A DNA stretch of 14,024 bases. It comes from Gammaproteobacteria bacterium UBA2810 (GTDB lineage Bacteria; Pseudomonadota; Gammaproteobacteria; Enterobacterales; Succinivibrionaceae). The notes beneath the pieces are model-generated. The model searched no databases and had not been told where the DNA came from. It saw only the letters and a list, made by a program, of their open reading frames with translations. Below, one piece after another: positions 13,980 to 14,024 of the stretch. Made by a program: the position numbers and the translations under genes. The stretch's first letter is position 1; each line of letters begins with the position of its first letter. The stretch lies in assembly GCA_002351705.1 (NCBI GenBank), contig DEHC01000013.1, positions 1-14,024 of the forward strand. Direction: 5' to 3'.

Positions 13980-14024
13980 TGACGGGGTAGAGTGAAATCA
14001 TGTAGCGATCCAGTTCACAAAAAA
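13980..14024. other. Right-edge intergenic stretch
   Basis: No gene is seen between the adk promoter and the window end. The last six bases are all A (a T-run on the minus strand), followed inward by GTG as in the two terminators inside the window. This could be the tail of a terminator for a leftward gene outside the window, but its stem is not visible. Confidence 0.25.

Noticed and set aside
1..14024. Mobile elements, CRISPR arrays, tRNA or rRNA genes
   Set aside because: No transposase-like protein, terminal repeats, spaced direct repeats or RNA gene patterns were found.

Overview
This 14 kb window looks like chromosome from a GC-rich gammaproteobacterium. Two housekeeping genes flank it: biotin synthase (bioB) at the left and adenylate kinase (adk, 214 residues, as in E. 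coli) at the right. The transporter in the middle matches the gammaproteobacterial SapABCDF system gene for gene in order and nearly in length. A member of the Succinivibrionaceae or a related lineage is a guess only. No mobile element, tRNA, rRNA or CRISPR is visible, and no gene-free stretch exceeds 300 bases.

Left half, minus strand, transcribed right to left (7701 to 72): a small von Willebrand A (vWA) protein of the TerY/YegL type, then a second vWA protein with a cysteine-rich TerY-C-like tail, then a PP2C phosphatase, then a 1047-residue Ser/Thr kinase, then bioB with a rho-independent terminator at the window edge. The vWA, phosphatase and kinase genes form a TerY-P-type triad, comparable to E. 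coli yegL, yegK and yegI. Here the kinase carries an extra C-terminal half that repeats the whole neighbouring phosphatase protein (an Ig-like/CADG domain, a linker and a PP2C domain). Key phosphatase residues in that copy are lost, so the operon seems to encode an active phosphatase and a kinase-fused pseudophosphatase derived from it. Each spacer in this cluster holds perfect or near-perfect dyads.

Right half, plus strand (7898 to 13205): sapA, sapB, sapC, sapD and sapF, mostly overlapping, so translationally coupled. SapA is a predicted lipoprotein and SapB/SapC have normal permease motifs. Both ATPases are degenerate: SapD has lost the Walker A lysine and switch histidine, and SapF has lost Walker A, Walker B, Q-loop, signature and switch motifs while its reading frame stays open. 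As encoded, neither composite ATP site looks able to hydrolyse ATP.

The two clusters diverge from a 196-bp intergenic region containing a perfect TATAAT on each strand. The one facing sapA sits so close to the ATG that a leaderless mRNA is possible. adk converges on sapF from the right edge, with its own promoter and a strong terminator between the two genes. The most unusual content is the Sap-type transporter with dead ATPases, next to the kinase-pseudophosphatase signalling cluster.
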